Source: SG8-40 sp035528435
Lineage (GTDB): Bacteria > Pseudomonadota > Gammaproteobacteria > Burkholderiales > Eutrophovitaceae
Direction: 5' to 3'
Length of the DNA stretch: 14,853 nt
NCBI GenBank assembly: GCA_035528435.1
Contig: DATKYN010000079.1
Location: 1 to 14,853, forward strand
Shown in pieces: positions 14,252-14,853 of the stretch (positions are counted from its first letter, which is position 1; the number at the start of each line of letters is the position of its first letter). Position numbers and translations under genes: made by a program. A model generated the notes under the pieces. It saw nothing but the letters and a program-made list of their open reading frames with translations, did no database searches and was not told where the DNA came from.

Positions 14252-14853
14252 ATGCGCGTCGTCAAGCTGCTGGTGGTTTTGCTTGTTTCGCTGACGTCAT
14301 TCTTTGCAACAACCACTCACGCTCACGAGTCACGCCCGGCCTACCTCGAACTCAACGAAACGCAGCCCGCTGTTTTCGATGTGCTGTGGCGGCGTCCCGC
14401 CATCGGTGAGCGGGTTCTGTCGATGCAGCCGGTTTTTCCGCAGCATTGCGAGCAATCCGGACAGCGCGCGCGCTATCCGCAGCCCGGTGCGATGACGGAG
14501 CGCTGGCTGGTCAATTGCGGCGCAGCCGGCCTAGTGGGTTACGAAATCGGCATCAAGGGCCTGCAAACTACGCTGACCGACGTGCTGGTGCGCGTTACTT
14601 TTTCAAATGGCGTGACGCATACCCAGGTACTTCGTCCGAATCTGACGTCGTTTACCGTTGAGGGTTCGCCTTCCAAATGGGCCGTCAGCGCTGATTATTT
14701 CCGCCTTGGCGTCGAGCATATCCTCGGCGGTGTCGATCATCTGTTGTTCGTGCTAGCCCTGTTGCTCATTGTGGATGGCACGCGCCGGTTGATTGCGACG
14801 ATCACCGCGTTCACCGTTGCCCACAGCCTGACGCTGGCCGCTGCAACGCTCGG
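14252..14853 (+). CDS. HupE/UreJ-family membrane protein, 3' end outside the window
   Basis: This partial gene encodes 200 residues before the window ends. A signal peptide (1-24, ending T-H-A) precedes a periplasmic domain that begins H25-E-S-R-P-A-Y-L-E-L-N-E and has two Cys (66 and 89). It then enters a membrane region with the family signature V-E-H156-I-L-G-G-V-D162-H163-L-L-F-V-L-A-L-L and T-I-T-A-F-T-V-A-H191-S-L-T-L-A. HupE and UreJ relatives are linked to nickel or cobalt uptake, and the His/Asp motif suits a metal path; the long N-terminal domain fits the HupE_UreJ_2 branch, whose role is less clear. It starts 4 bases after the parvulin stop. No hydrogenase or urease gene is in view. 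Confidence 0.9.
   Translation, partial: MRVVKLLVVLLVSLTSFFATTTHAHESRPAYLELNETQPAVFDVLWRRPAIGERVLSMQPVFPQHCEQSGQRARYPQPGAMTERWLVNCGAAGLVGYEIGIKGLQTTLTDVLVRVTFSNGVTHTQVLRPNLTSFTVEGSPSKWAVSADYFRLGVEHILGGVDHLLFVLALLLIVDGTRRLIATITAFTVAHSLTLAAATL

Overview
The window looks like chromosomal DNA from a Gram-negative bacterium, most likely a gammaproteobacterium. The evidence is several signal peptides, an outer-membrane-type lipoprotein, an RND efflux pump with its periplasmic adaptor, a moderately GC-rich coding style and a mix of ATG, GTG and TTG starts. I see no rRNA, tRNA, transposase, phage gene or CRISPR array. Thirteen protein genes are supported; all are on the plus strand except mscS, and the last one runs off the window.

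Region 1 (1-1907). A good sigma70-type promoter (128-156) is followed at once by nine exact-length 17-bp tandem repeats (170-322). These repeats fill the presumed leader of a short-chain dehydrogenase/reductase (SDR) gene, whose catalytic tyrosine position reads leucine. A polytopic membrane protein of unknown function follows.

Region 2 (1908-5873). A 413-bp stretch without a convincing gene leads to a 66-residue secreted/anchored histidine-containing peptide with its own terminator. Next come a surface-adhesin-E-like periplasmic protein, the mechanosensitive channel MscL, and a seven-bladed beta-propeller lipoprotein. The lipoprotein converges on a minus-strand MscS channel across a shared bidirectional terminator.

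Region 3 (5874-8285). A 427-bp non-coding stretch carries an 18-bp perfect palindrome and small direct repeats. It is followed by a Nudix-fold protein with a signal peptide and an altered Nudix box, a glyoxalase/VOC-fold protein, and a small periplasmic protein built from an exact 40-residue CX14C repeat.

Region 4 (8286-14853). An RND efflux pair (adaptor and 1053-residue permease) forms an operon. The adaptor's ribosome binding site lies inside a perfect 7-bp hairpin that competes with an upstream hairpin. Then come a periplasmic two-module protein with a suspicious C-terminal tail, a membrane-anchored parvulin-type peptidyl-prolyl isomerase and a 3'-truncated HupE/UreJ-type membrane protein. 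The last two are probably co-transcribed (4 nt apart).

Most genes are recognisable housekeeping or envelope functions. The least explained items are the repeat array with its Tyr-less SDR, the exported Nudix-like protein, the 40-residue cysteine repeat protein, and the hairpin switch in front of the efflux adaptor. Function calls come from reading motifs by eye; no database search was run.
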